Origin: Turritopsis dohrnii
Taxonomy: Eukaryota; Cnidaria; Hydrozoa; Anthoathecata; Oceaniidae
Direction of reading: 5' to 3'
NCBI GenBank assembly: GCA_027922465.2
Contig: BQMF02000765.1
Span: forward strand, 57,534 to 121,533
Length of the DNA stretch: 64,000 bases
The notes below the pieces were generated by a model. The model did no database searches, was not told the origin of the DNA, and was given only the letters and a program-made list of their open reading frames with translations. Positions 1 through 12,308 of the stretch are shown piece by piece; position 1 is the stretch's first letter; each line of letters begins with the position of its first letter. Position numbers and translations under genes: made by a program.

Positions 1-7
1 GTTTTAG

Positions 8-854
8 TTGATGTTGATGAAGTGGAGGATGGTGGTAAGTTTTCAAATGAAGCTTTAAATATAGGAGAAAATGACAGGATTGTCTATTTAGAAATACTTT
101 CTTTTATATTTTAGTTAGTGATATATCCAAAAAAGGTAAAAGAACTTAATCCTTTAAAATACCAAAATACCATCAATTTAAATAGGTTATTAATACTTTT
201 CCTTTCCTTTCAGAAGAAGAAGATTTATTAAGAGAAGGTGAGTTCTTATTTTCTTTTTGCTGTTTTATGGATATCACTGTCAATATATTGTAATTTCATT
301 CTATTTCATTCATAGACAAGGAGAATGGCGCGAATGGTGGTGGTTTGATATTTTCCTTCTTAACATGTAGAATGCACTTCAATAGATGTAGTATTTACAT
401 TGTTCATCTTTTATGTTATAGGGCACTTAGTCCAAGGAAGTAGCCAGAGTAAGCGTTTATTTTCACTAATACATGTTGGCTCTTTACATGGACTTGATCA
501 TATTTGCATTTTTTAATTTTATCTTCCTGTTTAGAATCGCAAGAGACCACACGTTGTGAGTTGTGAAGTTTTTCGTATAAGCCATACTATTTGGTTTTTT
601 ATTATCTTAACTGATCCTTAACTTTCTATCATTTTATTTTAGTAACACGACAAGACTTCCTCGCATATAGGAAGGCCCATCCTGGCTCCAAGTCCAGGAG
701 GGCCTTCCAAATATGGAAAAAAAATGGGGGGCGTGACCGAGAGGGTTACGTCCCCCCACAAAAAAAAAATATAAAAAAACCCCAAAAAAAATTTTTTTAT
801 ACGAAGCATTATGAGATGAAGTATAAGGGGTCAGTCCTCACTGTTTTTGAGTGA
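8..854 (+). CDS. 3' end of a spliced gene made of microexons
   Basis: I do not recognise the product. Exons read as 8-34 (27 nt), 214-237 (24), 316-339 (24, or to 342 with a later donor), 422-448 (27), 535-555 (21) and a terminal exon from 643 to the TGA at 852-854. Each internal exon lies between a pyrimidine-rich AG acceptor and a GT donor; four of the five donors are GTAAGT, GTGAGT or GTAAGC types. Every exon is a multiple of three and all introns (78-179 nt) are phase 1, so one frame runs through all six. The peptide is acidic at first (DVDEVEDG, EEEDLLRE) and then basic, with RQDFLAYRKAHPG and RRAFQIWKKNGG in the last exon. The 5' part lies outside the window. The consistent frame is the main argument for a real gene. 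Confidence 0.6.
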
Positions 855-870
855 GGGCTGATCCCTTATA
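822..870. repeat. 21-bp-arm hairpin across the stop codon
   Basis: Arms 822-842 and 850-870 pair with two mismatches (both tolerable as G-U in RNA), around a 7-nt loop. The stop codon of the microexon gene (852-854) lies in the right arm, so any mRNA would carry this fold at its coding end. Confidence 0.7.
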
Positions 871-871
871 C

Positions 872-1101
872 GGTATGGAGTTACCATACACTCAGGTTCA
901 GTTTTCATTGAAATTAGTTTTAAAATGTCTCGAAATGAAAAATAATCAAGTGAACTGAACCAACAAATTAAATTTAGACCGTGAATGGCTGATTAGCGCC
1001 CACTTACTTAAGCTTCCGAATAGTTTTTCTAATTTGTGTTTTAGGGAATAATGGGTTGTTTATTCAGTCATTTGCGGTCGAGTGTATGGTAATTCCATAC
1101 C
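872..1101. mobile_element. Small element with self-palindromic terminal repeats
   Basis: The sequence at 872-893 and the inverse at 1080-1101 match over 22 bp with one difference. Each end is itself a small palindrome (GTATGG-AGTTA-CCATAC). The 230-bp interval has no ORF. A target-site duplication is not clear, so this could be a foldback or MITE remnant in the 3' UTR of the upstream gene. Confidence 0.45.
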
Positions 1102-3143
1102 ATAGTTTATTTTAGTTTATTTTAGTTTATATTTAGTTTATCATTGTAGTTTATTTAGTTACAAAAAATATGTTGTTATATACGGATTACTCTTTATTTA
1201 GTCGTTACAAATCACTTGCGAATCTTATTCTATAAGTCTGTTGTTATCTAAATGAGAGTTCAGGTAGAGTTGGAATACATACTTCCTTTGATCTTTATTT
1301 CACTATGTTTTGTGAAATGACATTACAGGTTATGGTTTAAGAGAAAACTTCTTTGTCAGTTTGAGAGATAACTATTCCTTAAAGTTAGTTCATTTAGTTT
1401 ATTGAGGATAAAGAGGTTATTGTCCGTGTTAAAGATAATGAATGAAATATGCTGATGTCAGCAGAAATAGAACAATGGAGCGAAATGTAAATGAATAAAT
1501 AAATCTTTCCTAACTGACAAAATTGACTAACTTAATTCATTATCTTTAACTTATATTTATTCAGATTCTTTAGATTTATAGTATAGTATTGAGGTCAACT
1601 TGGTGTTGGTAGTTCGTGGGAAAAACCTTTCCTGACAGTATCCTATGGATAACCAGTATCTACTATAGTCTAGATAGCATTGTCAAGGTAATTGTGAATG
1701 AAAGTTTAGTTGGAAGATATATTGTCGGCTGCATATTTCGGATTTTAAATTCAACCTTAACTTTATTTATTTATTTTTTTAGATTCTTTGGTTTCGCTTA
1801 CGAATGATATGTCATCAATTTTTAAAAATGCACTTTTCGGAAGATCCGATAATTCCAACTGCATGCGTACGTAGATGCAATGCACTCACTATTCACCGAG
1901 AATTATCATTTCCAAGAATAAATGGATTAAACCAAAAAACGCATTGGAAGACCATTAACGAAGTCGATATACACTTTTACAAAAGTGATTAAAGATACCG
2001 TAATGTATCGATTAAACGCCCCCTTTTCAGGAGATTTTTAAATAAACGCCCCCCTCGAATAGACGCCCCTCTCTACAGACACACTAATTAAGGCATGTAG
2101 AACTACTACATTGCATTGTTTCAGCCTCAATGTTTTCGTTTTGTATAAAAATATGGAAATTTGCGATAGACGCCTTTCTTTTTAAATTTTAAACTAACAG
2201 TTGGAAACTTTGTCTTCATTGACGATAATCTTGAAGTTTAATTTCGTATATTTTTTATCGATGTTTATATTTAGTTTATATTTACGAAAAAGAAGAGTTC
2301 ACAAAAATTCAATAGACGCTCCCCTCTTTTAAACGCCCCCCTCGAATAGAAGCCCCCCCCCCTTTATTTGGTTTATTTATTTATTTATTTATTTATTTGT
2401 TGATGCTATCTTTGTAGTATTGTCAACACTTTTTCATGAGAATTTATGTTTCTGCTGAACACTCTATGACATTTTTTGCTCACCCTTATAGTCAGCATTT
2501 CCAAATTTTTATCCGTGTTAAAACCATCACATGCATTTTTATCAGTTCTTAATTTTTCGTGAATTGGACGCATGCTGAACATGAGTGGCGAGCGACGCCG
2601 CCTGGGCGGCTAGTAACAACTAATATTTTTGGAAAGCATATAAAAACCGCATTGCATTGTTAAAAACTCGAAAAGTTATTGGTCAGCGCCGTAAGGTAGC
2701 TGATCTTTCATTTCCCCGTGTCTGTCAGTCCGTCCGTGTGTGTGTTTGTTATGTTGCAGTTCTTCACGCCCCAGTTATACGCCCGTAGTTACTAATTTAA
2801 AATTTTTCAGTTAAAATCAGAAAGTTTAAAGCACAACGTTGATTTTCGGAAAATGTATCACTTGTGTGTGACGAAGTAAATATATTACAATACAAAAAAG
2901 TTGTTTTCATTCGAATGAATAAGTAAATTATTTGTTTTAATGCGCCCTCCCTCCCCACCCTTTATTTTAACTTAGTGCATTTTGGGAGCGAAACTTATCA
3001 AGAAGAACCAAGAAGTACATTTATGGTTCCTCAGTCGAATTAGGTTTTACAGATGTAAATATAAACAACAGTATAAACTTATATTGAAGTGTATTGAATC
3101 AAGACATTAGCAACCACGCTTCCTAATTGGATGGGATAAAAAG
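1102..3143. other. Non-coding stretch with recurrent CGCCCC motifs
   Basis: No supported gene. Short open frames at 1616-1807 and 1804-1992 show no family resemblance and no clear splice context. GC-rich boxes such as AAACGCCCCCCTCGAATAGA occur at about 2010-2080 and 2318-2365 in otherwise AT-rich DNA; a (TTTA)n microsatellite lies at about 2367-2400. A Helitron-type terminus sits at about 2585-2613 (listed separately). Confidence 0.5.
2585..2613 (+). mobile_element. Isolated Helitron 3' terminus
   Basis: GAGCGACGCCGCC followed by GGCGGCTAG then T repeats, with one base changed, the 3' end of the complete Helitron at 4190-4984: a GC-rich hairpin ending in CTAG at 2610-2613, followed by T. 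I cannot find the matching 5' TC end upstream, so this is probably a truncated copy. Confidence 0.6.
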
Positions 3144-3147
3144 TTAA

Positions 3148-3898
3148 AGGGAAATTAAGCCTTTATCAAAAACTTTTTATATTAGCTGCAGAAAGGTCTC
3201 ATTAATCTTCTGTGACCATTAAAAATTATTTTAAATGATAACTATACTCAGTTTTTCGTTATTTAGTATCTAACAACGGACGCCATTGCAGTGCTCTGCG
3301 ATGAAATTGTGACGTCACAGCGCGATCGTTCTTTTTGTAAGGATTACATAAACTGTAATATTTTGTTTTTGTTGATGAAAGTTCTTGTGTGCTTTGTGAT
3401 ATAAAACCTTTATTAAAAGTATTTCGTTTTAGATTTATAGCAGGTATATGTGCGTAAGTGAGTTTTTGAACAAATGTGTATATTTTAGATGTATAAAAAA
3501 TGAAATCTTCAGTATGACTGTTTTTGTTTTTCTTGAATCGCTAACGATAAATTTATTTTACATTTGGCTGTTTCTTGATGTTTAAGATTGTTATGTTGAT
3601 GAATGATAAATATCTTTGTGTTGTCTTTGTTGTTTTTCTACCGTTTCTCGTATCTTTAGAACATAGGCGTAAAAACATGTCATCATGTGCTGCCTACGTC
3701 TGATGTTTCTGCAAATGAAATTCGCTCTGTGACGTCATGATATTTATAACGAAAGCTGTAATGGCGATTTAACTAAATTGTTTTTTAGCAGTTTTTTTCA
3801 TTTAGAATACCTTTTATACATAAATAGGTGTTCCTCTAGGATAAATGAAGTATTTCATGCTCAAATTCAGAAAAGAAATTTTAAGGCTTAATTTCCCT
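3148..3898. mobile_element. MITE with TTAA target duplication
   Basis: The 751-bp element starts AGGGAAATTAAGCCTT and ends with its inverse, directly flanked on both sides by TTAA (3144-3147 and 3899-3902). Imperfect inverted similarity continues inward (a GCCATT...TGACGTCAC block near 3280-3320 and its inverse near 3725-3770). No transposase is encoded. TTAA duplications are typical of Kolobok and piggyBac families; the AGGG start favours Kolobok by my reading, which is an inference. Confidence 0.75.
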
Positions 3899-4189
3899 TT
3901 AAGAAGAAGAAAAAGTCAGGCAAGTTGCAATATAGATTATTTATCTCTCATGTTAGGGTTACTCAAGTTATATGAATTCTTTTTCTCCCAAACGTTATGT
4001 ATATTTAAAGATAAGATGTTACCTTATACCTTAAGGGAAAACTAGGTGATTCTTACTGAATTATTTATTTTATTGTGTTCTTGTGCTATTAAACACTTTT
4101 TTTGTAGTGATGAAATTTTGAATGAACTAAAAGTTAGCAAGATTTTTATGGCACAAATGTTAAATATTTTAGAAGTTAAATTAGAGGAA

Positions 4190-4984
4190 TCTATATATTA
4201 ATAGCCGATTCTCTGTCTGTCTGTCTGTCTGTCTGTTTGTTTGTTTGTTTGTAAGTCACGCAAAATGGTAGATTAAGTTGTGAGCGAAATTATTTCTTTT
4301 TTTGTGTGCGACGTGAGTTCGAAGCAAATACATTGCAACCCCAATCGAACGTGACTTTTTTTGACTGATGAACTAAATAGGAATAAGGTTTTGTTTTTAT
4401 CATTATTGTTAGTTTTATATTCCACATTGACTTGGCTTTGAAAACAGTACATCAACTAAATACAAAGAAACTAACTGATTAAACATTTTGGACAAAAAGC
4501 AGCAGTGGCAGAACGTGGCAGCATGTGCGGTTTGCCACTAACTCATGCCTGACTGTCTGAGACGAGTGAACTTTTTTTTTGGGCAATCAAAATGTTTAAA
4601 AACCGATAGGTAAAAAACATGGCGAACATTTTAAGAAGAGAAACCATTTTCGACCTGTTTGATAGCACCCATGTTTGAGCGTGTAACTATTTAAAAAAGG
4701 TTTTTTACAAAAGCTAATAAAAAGTGGAAGTTCTTCCTACGTTTTGAGTGCATTGTTGTACTGATTAACGATTGGTTTTAAAAAATAAATAAGTCACACA
4801 TAATGAAAAACCTGAAAAATAGTTAATGTAACACTGTTGTAACACTGACTGCACACCAGAGGTTGTGACTTCGAATCTTTTCCAAGTTGTATGAGCCGTT
4901 TATAAAGTAATTTGCCGTTAATTGATACAGTGATACACAGAGCAGGTGAATATGGGCGGGGAGCGACGCCGCCTTGGCGGCTAG
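4190..4984 (+). mobile_element. Complete non-autonomous Helitron
   Basis: The 795-bp element begins TCTATATATTAATAGCC after an A and ends with a GCCGCC-TT-GGCGGC hairpin terminating in CTAG before a T, so it sits in an A|T target with no duplication: the hallmarks of Helitrons. Just inside the 5' end is a (TCTG)n(TTTG)n microsatellite (about 4211-4252). No Rep/helicase coding is present. A second copy of its first ~425 bp occurs inverted at 43107-43530, confirming the 5' boundary. Confidence 0.85.
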
Positions 4985-4999
4985 TTGTTATATAATTAA

Positions 5000-5629
5000 C
5001 AGTAGCAATAACGCACATCAGCTCATAAGAAGACAAAGATGAAGAAAATATTACAAAAACACAAACAAAAACGAATATATAGCTATACAATTATAATTAC
5101 ATATACCTTATTCGTACTTAGAAATGCCGGAGAATTTCTTTCAGTAATTGCGGAATTTATTTTTGTAATTTAGCCATGAAATCACGAAAATTTACCCTGC
5201 AATTAAAGCTTTTTCCCATTCATAAAGAGGAAAGTGAATTGTACTGCGAACCACAGAAATAATAGATCCCGAAACAAGAAGACATAATATTTAACTTTTC
5301 AATCTATCTCTATTACATCTATATTATTACTATACATTCAGAACTATACATTTTTTCTTTGGTTCAGGTAAAAATGAGAAGGGATTCTTAAGATTGTATT
5401 ATAGATATAAGAATATTTTTGATATTCTAGATATATAATGAAAATGATGATGAGTATATAAAGGATAAAAGGAAATTTATTTTTTCACGTCTTTGAGTTC
5501 AATAAGTTTGTCCCACAAATTCCGAATTATTTTGAGGCTCAATTCGCAAAAATTTGTCACGTAATTCTCCCGCAAACAATTTAAACGAATAAGGTAACAT
5601 ATTTTTCTTACCCATTTAAATCATGATAA
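5000..5629. other. Non-coding, nothing recognised
   Basis: AT-rich sequence between the Helitron and the next MITE. No open frame with family resemblance and no clear repeat structure. Confidence 0.5.
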
Positions 5630-6098
5630 ATATTAATACCTTAAAGGTATTAAATTTCGTGGGTACTTAATTTCGCGTTTGCAAAATTTTTACTTTTCAC
5701 GGGTATTTAATTTCGCGATTTTCGGTTTTACGAAAATTTTCAGGGTATTCTTACTCGTGTTTTTTTTTTTCGATAAAGGGAAACTAAAGCAATAACAAAC
5801 AGCAGAAATAGACTGAAACAGTAAAAAACTTGAATTAACTTGTTTATTTTACTCTCCCCTTCACAAGAATGCATTAGTTCTGCTAAGAATGCATGGGAAA
5901 AGCTAAGAAAAATTTTCGAATGCAAAATTTGGCGAATTTAAAATTTCGGGTAGAAAATTTCGCGGGTATTATTTAATTTCGCGATTTTTGGTTTCGGACA
6001 TTTTTTCGCGGGTACTTACTTTCGCGATTTTTACCCGAAATCGCGAAAATCGCGAAATTTTCTTCCCGCGAAATTTAATACTTTTAAGGTATTGATAT
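5630..6098. mobile_element. MITE with ~48-bp TIRs
   Basis: The left end ATATTAATACCTTAAAGG and the inverse of the right end agree for about 48 bp with several mismatches. Inside, the motif AATTTCGCGGGTA and its inverse recur at least six times, so both halves can fold on each other. No transposase. The target duplication is unclear because the flanks are symmetrical. Confidence 0.7.
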
Positions 6099-6099
6099 T

Positions 6100-7240
6100 T
6101 TCCTTATCTGTATGGAAACAATCACCAGCGAAATTACCATCCCTTGGTGCAAATTCCTTCCCATCTAGGAGTGTCTCTCATTAAGACAGGTTATTTTTTT
6201 TATTCAGCCTTGTGGAATTTTGAGGGATCATTTTACAAGTGAAAACTTTCATGCCACAAGCTGGAATTGTTTGTATACTTATTGCTGCCTCTGCCCAAAA
6301 TCTTGCAACTGTGTGTAGTGAACTTGCTAACAGAGAAAAAGATACTTTAAGTGTTATTTGTTGGTAAATTTGATTAACTCATTCAGGCAGCGATATGCCT
6401 GATAACCAACGATGACCAGAAATTTTCCCAATTCCGATCAATGAGCTACATCCATACTCATTGGCAGAAATGTCTTTTAGTTTGATTGACAGAATGAGTC
6501 ATGCAATCAGTTAACAACAGTTGGGTTTGATTTGTGTTCGAAATAAGGAAAATTGACAAATATCAAAAGCACTTTTAGTTGTTGTCATGTTCTACATTTT
6601 TGTGCCATTAGGAAAAATATTTCAAAGAAAAATTTATATGAATTTCCATGAATTGAATCCTTTGAAACCATGAATTTTACCTTTTTCGGAATGCTAAATT
6701 TATTTTATATACTGAGTTTTGTTGACCAATATTGACTCACCTGCAGTGTCTGATCTCAGTGGTGGCCCAATTGTCTGAGACAGTCAGAAATTGGTTCGGG
6801 CCACCAAAATTTTTGAAAACCAGTGTTTTAATGGCCTGATTGGACAGGCGAAAAAAGTATTTAAATTGTAAATATGGTTTAAGAATTTCCATAACAAGAG
6901 AGTTGAGTTTTATAATGCAATTTCAGATCTTTTTTCTATTTTGTAAGCACTTCTAAGCTTAATGAAATTGTAGAGTGTTATTGATTATTGGGCCATTAAA
7001 ATTTCCTTCTAGTCACCAAAAATTTTAAAAGCAATATGTCAATGGCACCTAGGTAAAATCTTACAATTAGACACTGACCTGCCACCATGAGATTGAGAAA
7101 TTCAGTAGTAACTATTTTCCCTTCAGGTATGATATTAGAGTTAAAATTATGATCCTGTAATTGAAGTTTCTATAAGATCTGAATTTTGTGAAATGGAATA
7201 AATTACAATTAATTGGTGCGTTGTGCAGTTATACATAACT
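6100..7240. other. Non-coding, a possible minus-strand donor only
   Basis: No supported gene. A good-looking minus-strand splice donor (CTGCAG|GTGAGT) reads around 6740, but I find no open exon clearly attached to it. Confidence 0.3.
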
Positions 7241-7257
7241 TTTACACTTTTGTTTTT

Positions 7258-7368
7258 AGTAATCAGCAACTGCTTGGCATTGGATCTTCATGTAACCTCA
7301 TCTGAGGACCACTTAGTTGGTAAAAACGAAAGTTCACCTGCGTGTTTAACCAAACACGCTATCCTGTA
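7258..7368 (+). CDS. Possible terminal exon, unknown product
   Basis: A TTTTGTTTTTAG acceptor at 7247-7258 leads into a frame reading VISNCLALDLHVTSSEDHLV and onwards to a TAA at about 7366-7368; AATAAA-type signals follow near 7420. No upstream exon was found. It could be chance. Confidence 0.22.
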
Positions 7369-7369
7369 A

Positions 7370-10300
7370 GAACGTAAAGCTGCAAGGTCTAACTTGTAAA
7401 ACTGAAATTTGAAGCTTAAATAAAACCGAATAAAGTATCAAAGTTGCTGTAGTTTTTCCTTTCCATATGATTTCGGTTCATGCGTATCGTATTACTGTAT
7501 GTAGTTTATATGCTGTCACAATCTGTGGACTAATAAGGAAAAGGATTTAACTGTTATGGAAACACAAAGTTTTCTTTTATAACGTTTACCTTAGATTTAT
7601 TTAAGGCGACTTCCGTTAGAAAAAATACCAGGTACTAATCCAACTATTTTAGAATGCTAGTCATTTCTTTTGTAAAGTGCTCATGATCTTTAGATTTTTG
7701 AGCAGACAGTTCGCGCTGACCTTAAGGCCCAGGGCCTCTTGTTTGTATTTTAAACAAGGTGCCCACTTTCTCGTGGACACACTGTATTATAAGGCACGTG
7801 AGTAAATTTTAAAAAGTCAGTGTCAGAGGAATATGGCTTTTTGCACTTTTGTATATAATTTTGTAAAGACGACGAGAAAGGAGATCAAAGAGGAAAAGAA
7901 AGGGAAGGAAAGTATGGGCCAAGAAATAGATGAAGGAAATTTTTCGATGTTTGAATTTTTTCGTGAAAAGCGACGAATTTATTTTTCCAAAATACGTTCT
8001 TCGCTTATTCTTTAGAACTTGTTCGAGCATTGGGATTCCCAATTTTGCTTCAGAGGAACTACGCTCAAGGGAGCAAAAATTTAACTTACCATATACGAGG
8101 ATAAGAAACAATTATTCTGTAAATAATAATTAGAAAATAACAGAAATGTGCAAGACTCTGACGTCCAAAAATTCAAACGGATACACAACAGTCAACAGAC
8201 TAAAAATAGTTTTTGGAAAAGAAACCATTGGAGTGCAATGAACGTGACGATGAACGTGTTTGCGCCTGTGAAATATTTCAGATCAGTAACCTTGACATAT
8301 TATACGTATGAACAAGATTTTGATGGGAAAAGAAAGAACATTGAAACTCATTAAGTAAAATTGATTTCAGTGATATTTTCCTAAATTTGATTGAAATGTT
8401 TTCTAAATAAGATAAACACTTCAAAAGTAGATAATTTGTTTGTCAGTTGTTGCGTGAGAAAAGGTTTCCTTGGGGAATAGAAAAAGATTTTATGCTCCAT
8501 GGGGAATTCCCGTAGTCTTTTCGAACTTCTTTAAATAGAATCTAAATCTTTCTATGTTTGAGAAACAATCATCTTATTCAGTTAAGGTATGAGTAAGGGA
8601 AAAAATCATTAAATTTTCAAAAAATATATATTTTTTTTTGTACATGAGTATGAAAGGAACCCTGAATTTTCCAATGGTGAAACTATTTTTTCAAAGTTCG
8701 GCTGGGAAGTCTGTTTATTTTCCAAAAATGTTGTTTTAGCGGCTATAACGAAAGTATTTGTTTACATGAAAGATCATGAAAAAATCCATCATATTGAATA
8801 AAAAGTCGGCAGATGGTGCTTTGAATACACTCTCTTTTTTAAATAAAAATCCTTTTTATAAAAATCATTAAGCTCAGATTGCCCAAAAATTAAGAATAAT
8901 TTAAGAATCCTGCTCAGGCTCAAAGTATAGATTTCAACATTTCAAAAAGAGGTTTTGTGTGTAAGTTTTCCTATATTTTAGATGCCTTTCTAATCCATTT
9001 TAACTGTAAAATTAGATGTCACTCCATAGCCACAAATCGTTTTTTCATATCCCTTTCCCCAGCCATCATTTTACTTTTTAAGAATTCGCACCATTTCCGG
9101 ACAGTTTTAACGACTTAGAACGCCATTTTTTAAAGAAACATGAAAAAATTAAGAATCACTCTAGAATATTTGAGGCTCGTTTATTATGAATTTTTAAGAT
9201 AGAGTGTACCTGCCGATAAGATTCCGTTGTCATAGTGATTAATTAGTTCGCGCAAAAAAAGTAAAATCTTTGAAGCTCTTTTTTTCAGAGTTCATTTTTT
9301 CCGTGTCAGAACCACTTACGTTTGGTGTTCCATTTATTAAACTAAAAAAGCTCTACTCCGCTGCTCATCTAGTTACAGGCTGGTGTAGAACCAAAATCTA
9401 ACAATCAACATTACTTAACTAAGGAAAATTAAAACATTCATTTTCTTTCTTTAACTGTCGGGCGTTTATTACAGTGAACTAACATTTAATCAGAAAGTAA
9501 TAAGCGCCCGGGCGGTAATTAGAAGTTTGAACAAAAAGAGAAAATTCCATAATAAAACGAAAGATTATATAAACTTGATGCTTAATTTTTACGACAAAAG
9601 CATTATTTTTCTTTCTGCTTGTTGTTATTAGATCATGTCTTTTATTTTCAGTTTTTATTTACAGTTATGGTGACTTAATGAATTTATTATAAGCGCCCCC
9701 ACGCCAATTAGCGCCCCTCTCTAGTAAGCCCTGTAGCCCTTGTAGCTTTGTACCTTTATAGACTTTATAGACAGTCCAAAAGAAATTTTTGAAATTTGGA
9801 CCCTCTAGATTGGCTAAAACACACTTCAGTCGAGAGGAATGAAATAGTTCCAATAAACCAAAACAATTTTTGACCAAACTTCTCAGAGAATATAGAAAAG
9901 ATCAATCCAAAGATTACGGTAGAAGATTTTAAAAATTAAAATCAAAATTTACGATGCCTGTTATATTTACTAGGATGAATTTATTCTAACCTTTCTAGCA
10001 GAAATCTCTGTTCTCAGATCTCATGTACTGCATATTGCTATTTTAGAGTTTTTCAACGATGTAATGAAACCCCAACAATCAAGGAAAATAATGAAAAAGT
10101 TAGAGAGGTATGTAAAGGTGTTGCTACAAAGTCTTGAATGATAGTGATAATACAATGTGAGTCTTGAATGATTAAACTTTCTATTCTACTAAGGTTCCAA
10201 GAAGGTCAGAACTTCGGAGCTGTTCGATAACATTGGTGTTTCATCTATTGGACAGTTCCTGAACAGAACAGAACAGAAAAATTCTCATGATTGCCATTTC

Positions 10301-10727
10301 GATCTCCTATAAAAAGCACAGTATTTGAGATTTTAATGCACTTTTCCATAATTTTCCATTTATTATTGTCATCAAAACATCTCTCAACTTTTCAATTATT
10401 CTATTATTCTATTACATTAAACATATTATTATATTTTATTAAATTATTAATAAACAAGATGCCCTAACAGGCATAAGGCTTTCTGCAAAACCAACTGAAT
10501 CATAAAAAATGAAAGACTAGTGACATTCTTCAAATTTGAAGATGGATAACCATGGATACAATTATATATGACAGTTTTTTAAAAAAAAAGAAACGATGTA
10601 TAATATAAGAGCTAAAAGAGCGAAAAGAAAAAAGAGCGATAAAAAAACCAAAAAAAAACACAAACTTTTTCGAAAAAAACAATTAAGAAACAAAGTAAAA
10701 GCGAAAAATTCATCAGAAATACTATGT
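7370..10727. other. Long gene-free stretch
   Basis: Several short overlapping frames at 7809-8354 show no family resemblance. A hairpin with 14-bp arms (CGGGCGTTTATTAC, 9459-9472; inverse 9497-9510) and a CGCCCC-rich box at 9690-9720 belong to the same GC-box family seen at 2.0-2.4 kb. A short GAACA tandem lies at about 10260-10276, and the sequence is A-rich from about 10570. Confidence 0.5.
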
Positions 10728-10786
10728 TTTATAACTTTTAATTTTGTTGGGATTTTTTAAGACAAGTATTTTTATATGTGATAAAT

Positions 10787-10819
10787 TTTCCCTTGTAAAC
10801 TTTGTACAAGCATCATCAG
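10787..10819 (-). ncRNA. Hammerhead-ribozyme-like core, left arm
   Basis: Read on the minus strand: CTGATGA, then a stem CTTGTA/TACAAG with a 7-nt loop, then GAAA. These are the two conserved hammerhead core strands and stem II. Penelope-like elements are known to carry hammerhead motifs in their terminal repeats. I could not place a convincing stem III and cleavage site, so activity is unproven. Confidence 0.5.
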
Positions 10820-10943
10820 ATCAAATTAAGTTAAAAAATTTTAAAATGTATGTATGTATTATAAACAGCTAAAATTATTTTTATTATCATAGGTAACATA
10901 AAGCATAAAAACATAATAAACAATTCATCTAATATATACAGTC

Positions 10944-11531
10944 TTAAATTAAATCCTCCCAAATGTGTGATAACACTTTAATTTCGTCTTTCTTGTTCAA
11001 TATTGCGTCATGGTCAGTTTTCTTAATTGCTATGGCTTCTTTAAATAATCGTTTTACATGATTTTCTTCTTTGTGTAAAATTTTCACTTGGTCCCAGTCT
11101 ATTAACTGATTCGTGTCCTTTATGTGCTTTGAGAGTCCAGATAAGTTTTTATTTTCCTTATTGGCATCCATTTTATGCTCCTTCAATCTGGTCAGCAATT
11201 GTCTGCCTGTTTCTCCAATATATTTCTTATTGCAATCTTTGCACTGTACTTCATACACCACTCCTTGTTGAGTTTGATTCATTTGTTTTGAGTTCTCTCT
11301 CTGCCCTATTTTGTTCTTCAAAGACTTCCCTTTAGTATGTCTGACTGTTACATTGTACTTCCTGCTTATTCTCGAGATTGGTTCGGATATACCTTTTTCA
11401 TATGGTAAATATAGTATTATAGCGTTCTCTTCATTTTCATCAATCACCTTCTTTTCTTTTGGTTCCAACGTTTCTTTAACTGTTTTCTGTACTAACCATT
11501 TTGGGTAATCATTCAATTCCATGGTTTTCAT
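10944..11531 (-). pseudogene. Penelope-like element C-terminal GIY-YIG region
   Basis: 195 open residues, identical to the mirror frame at 11597-12184. The GIY-YIG core is visible: GVVY at residues 90-93, CKDC at 97-100, YIGETGR at 104-110, RLKEH at 115-119, a glutamate at 165 and LNK around 178-180. In Penelope-like elements this endonuclease follows the reverse transcriptase and nicks target DNA. The RT is absent, and the Met start is internal because FKREIDYI continues upstream in frame without it. So this is a truncated but otherwise undamaged C-terminus, unlikely to be made by itself. Confidence 0.85.
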
Positions 11532-11596
11532 GATATAGTCAATTTCTCTTTTGAAGTCAGATTCTGTGGTGCTTCAAAAGAGAAATTGACTATATC

Positions 11597-12184
11597 ATGA
11601 AAACCATGGAATTGAATGATTACCCAAAATGGTTAGTACAGAAAACAGTTAAAGAAACGTTGGAACCAAAAGAAAAGAAGGTGATTGATGAAAATGAAGA
11701 GAACGCTATAATACTATATTTACCATATGAAAAAGGTATATCCGAACCAATCTCGAGAATAAGCAGGAAGTACAATGTAACAGTCAGACATACTAAAGGG
11801 AAGTCTTTGAAGAACAAAATAGGGCAGAGAGAGAACTCAAAACAAATGAATCAAACTCAACAAGGAGTGGTGTATGAAGTACAGTGCAAAGATTGCAATA
11901 AGAAATATATTGGAGAAACAGGCAGACAATTGCTGACCAGATTGAAGGAGCATAAAATGGATGCCAATAAGGAAAATAAAAACTTATCTGGACTCTCAAA
12001 GCACATAAAGGACACGAATCAGTTAATAGACTGGGACCAAGTGAAAATTTTACACAAAGAAGAAAATCATGTAAAACGATTATTTAAAGAAGCCATAGCA
12101 ATTAAGAAAACTGACCATGACGCAATATTGAACAAGAAAGACGAAATTAAAGTGTTATCACACATTTGGGAGGATTTAATTTAG
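11597..12184 (+). pseudogene. Penelope-like element C-terminal GIY-YIG region, mirror copy
   Basis: Same 195 residues as the minus-strand copy at 10944-11531, apparently with no amino-acid difference. The frame is open on the 5' side into the spacer. Identity between arms means either recent origin or sequence homogenisation between palindrome arms. Confidence 0.85.
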
Positions 12185-12308
12185 GACTGTATATATTAGA
12201 TGAATTGTTTATTATGTTTTTATGCTTTATGTTACCTATGATAATAAAAATAATTTTAGCTGTTTATAATACATACATACATTTTAAAATTTTTTAACTT
12301 AATTTGAT

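Larger units (their letters stand above)
10728..11556 (-). repeat. Left arm of 829-bp inverted repeat
   Basis: Pairs with 11572-12400 around a 15-bp spacer (11557-11571). By eye the arms differ at only a few positions near the outer ends (for example an A/T at about 10771 against its mate). The arm is a 5'-truncated Penelope-like element: it starts inside the coding frame at the centre (SDFKREIDYI) and runs outward to the 3' UTR. Confidence 0.9.

Noticed and set aside
3300..3740. TGACGTCA sites as CREB-type promoter elements
   Set aside because: They fall in the inverted internal parts of a TTAA-flanked MITE, so they are explained by its symmetry; no gene start is near.
11129..11999. Four additional open frames of 65-68 residues in the palindrome
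   Set aside because: They are antisense shadows of the GIY-YIG frames; their hydrophobic composition is the complement of a lysine/glutamate-rich protein.
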